Source of the DNA: Amycolatopsis sp. WQ 127309
GTDB taxonomy: Bacteria > Actinomycetota > Actinomycetes > Mycobacteriales > Pseudonocardiaceae
Direction of reading: 5' to 3'
Length of the DNA: 64,000 bases
Assembly: GCF_023023025.1 (NCBI RefSeq)
Contig: NZ_CP095481.1
Location: 3,720,001-3,784,000, forward strand
This document shows, piece by piece, positions 63,627-64,000 of this stretch. A program made the translations under genes and the position numbers. The notes below the pieces were generated by a model, which ran no database searches, was not told the DNA's origin, and saw only the letters and a list, made by a program, of their open reading frames with translations. Every line of letters begins with the position of its first letter. Position 1 is the stretch's first letter.

Positions 63627-64000
63627 TGGAAGACCTCGACGTCCGGTCCGCGCTCACGGCGTACGTGACCGAAGACGAACCCCCGATCGGCCTGGACGGC
63701 GCCCGGATCCTGGCGCGGGGCCGCCGCTCCCGGCGCAACCGGCTGCTGGCGGCGTCGGCGGGGGTTCTGGTGGTGCTGCTGGCCATCGGCGCGACGGTGC
63801 TCACGTCGCCGCGTCAGGGCGAGATCGCCGGCCCGAGCTGCCCGTCGGCGTCGGCGGGGGAGACGCGGGCGCAGATCGTCGACCGGCTGAGCTGCGTCGT
63901 CGACAACGCGGTGCGCTCGATGCTGCCGCCGGGCGCGAAGGTCGAACGCCTGACGATCCCGGGGGAAACGCCGCCGCCGAACCCGTTCCACCTGATCGCC
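63626..64000 (+). CDS. Membrane protein coupled to the sigma factor, partial (probable anti-sigma partner)
   Basis: The reading frame from ATG 63626 runs off the right edge with 125 residues visible. It has a cytoplasmic N-terminal part (DLDVRSALTAYVTEDEPPIGLDG), a basic stretch (RGRRSRRNR), one membrane helix (LLAASAGVLVVLLAIGATVLT) and an extracellular part with two cysteines (GPSCPSAS, DRLSCVVDN). There is no zinc-binding HxxxCxxC motif. The one-base overlap with the sigma gene and the topology suggest a membrane anti-sigma factor of the non-zinc kind; this is inference. Confidence 0.8.
   Translation, partial: MEDLDVRSALTAYVTEDEPPIGLDGARILARGRRSRRNRLLAASAGVLVVLLAIGATVLTSPRQGEIAGPSCPSASAGETRAQIVDRLSCVVDNAVRSMLPPGAKVERLTIPGETPPPNPFHLIA

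Overview
The window comes from a very high-GC actinobacterium. The gene content (coenzyme F420 genes, GTG/TTG starts, actinobacterial SigE-RseA-HtrA-TatB block, LpqY-SugABC transporter, a DasR-type operator and many secreted hydrolases) points to the Pseudonocardiaceae, most likely Amycolatopsis. The genus is inferred from remembered family traits, not from a database search. No rRNA, tRNA, CRISPR array, prophage, transposase or complete biosynthetic gene cluster was seen.

Layout. 1-3.4 kb: leftward operon GNAT-fbiA-fbiB-Nudix, built with GTGA-type overlaps. 3.5-11 kb: a small conserved protein, ferredoxin fdxA coupled to dapC, a TetR/FAD-monooxygenase pair with tandem operators, a CHAD protein, and dapD and dapE, so three lysine/diaminopimelate genes lie within 7 kb. 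11-24.6 kb: an island of secreted proteins: a DUF3152 metzincin-like lipoprotein, a GH18 chitinase, an M28 aminopeptidase, two paralogous M4 thermolysin-like proteases and a GH9 glucanase, with two XRE-TPR regulators among them. Hairpins separate these genes, and several carry recognisable operators. 24.7-28.4 kb: two LOG-family genes, LysR, SDR and a PlsC acyltransferase. 28.5-34.3 kb: cytochrome bd operon cydA-cydB-cydD-cydC, facing a PadR-led operon (PadR, HAAS membrane protein, DivIVA-domain protein, SRPBCC, Tag glycosylase) at 34.4-36.7 kb. 36.7-42.5 kb: enoyl-CoA hydratase, DUF3117, leucyl aminopeptidase, a LysR/MFS pair and an O-methyltransferase. 42.7-46.6 kb: envelope-stress block sigE-rseA-htrA-tatB. 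46.6-54.7 kb: mrp, DUF1003, MgtE-N/CBS protein, antibiotic-kinase-like protein, SPFH protein, two DUF4190 proteins, acyl-CoA dehydrogenase and a small membrane protein. 55-59.3 kb: lpqY-sugA-sugB-sugC ABC importer. 59.4-64 kb: DUF3558 lipoprotein, PspC peptide, TetR/DHA2 efflux pair, and an ECF sigma factor with a membrane partner cut by the window edge.

Much of the order (dapD, dapE, LOG gene, DivIVA-domain protein, tag, DUF3117, O-methyltransferase, sigE, rseA, htrA, tatB, mrp, MgtE-like, small membrane protein, lpqY-sugABC) follows the M. tuberculosis Rv1201c-Rv1238 block as I remember it. The hydrolase island, the cyd operon and the efflux pairs look like insertions into that backbone.

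The most unusual signals are non-coding. A composite element of about 100-115 bp with paired DnaA-box-like nonamers occurs three times. A 21-bp phased repeat array (four direct plus three inverted units) lies upstream of one M4 protease. Both M4 genes share a promoter with conserved flanks and identical spacing. A palindromic intergenic repeat found at two gene ends also appears in frame inside the GNAT coding sequence.
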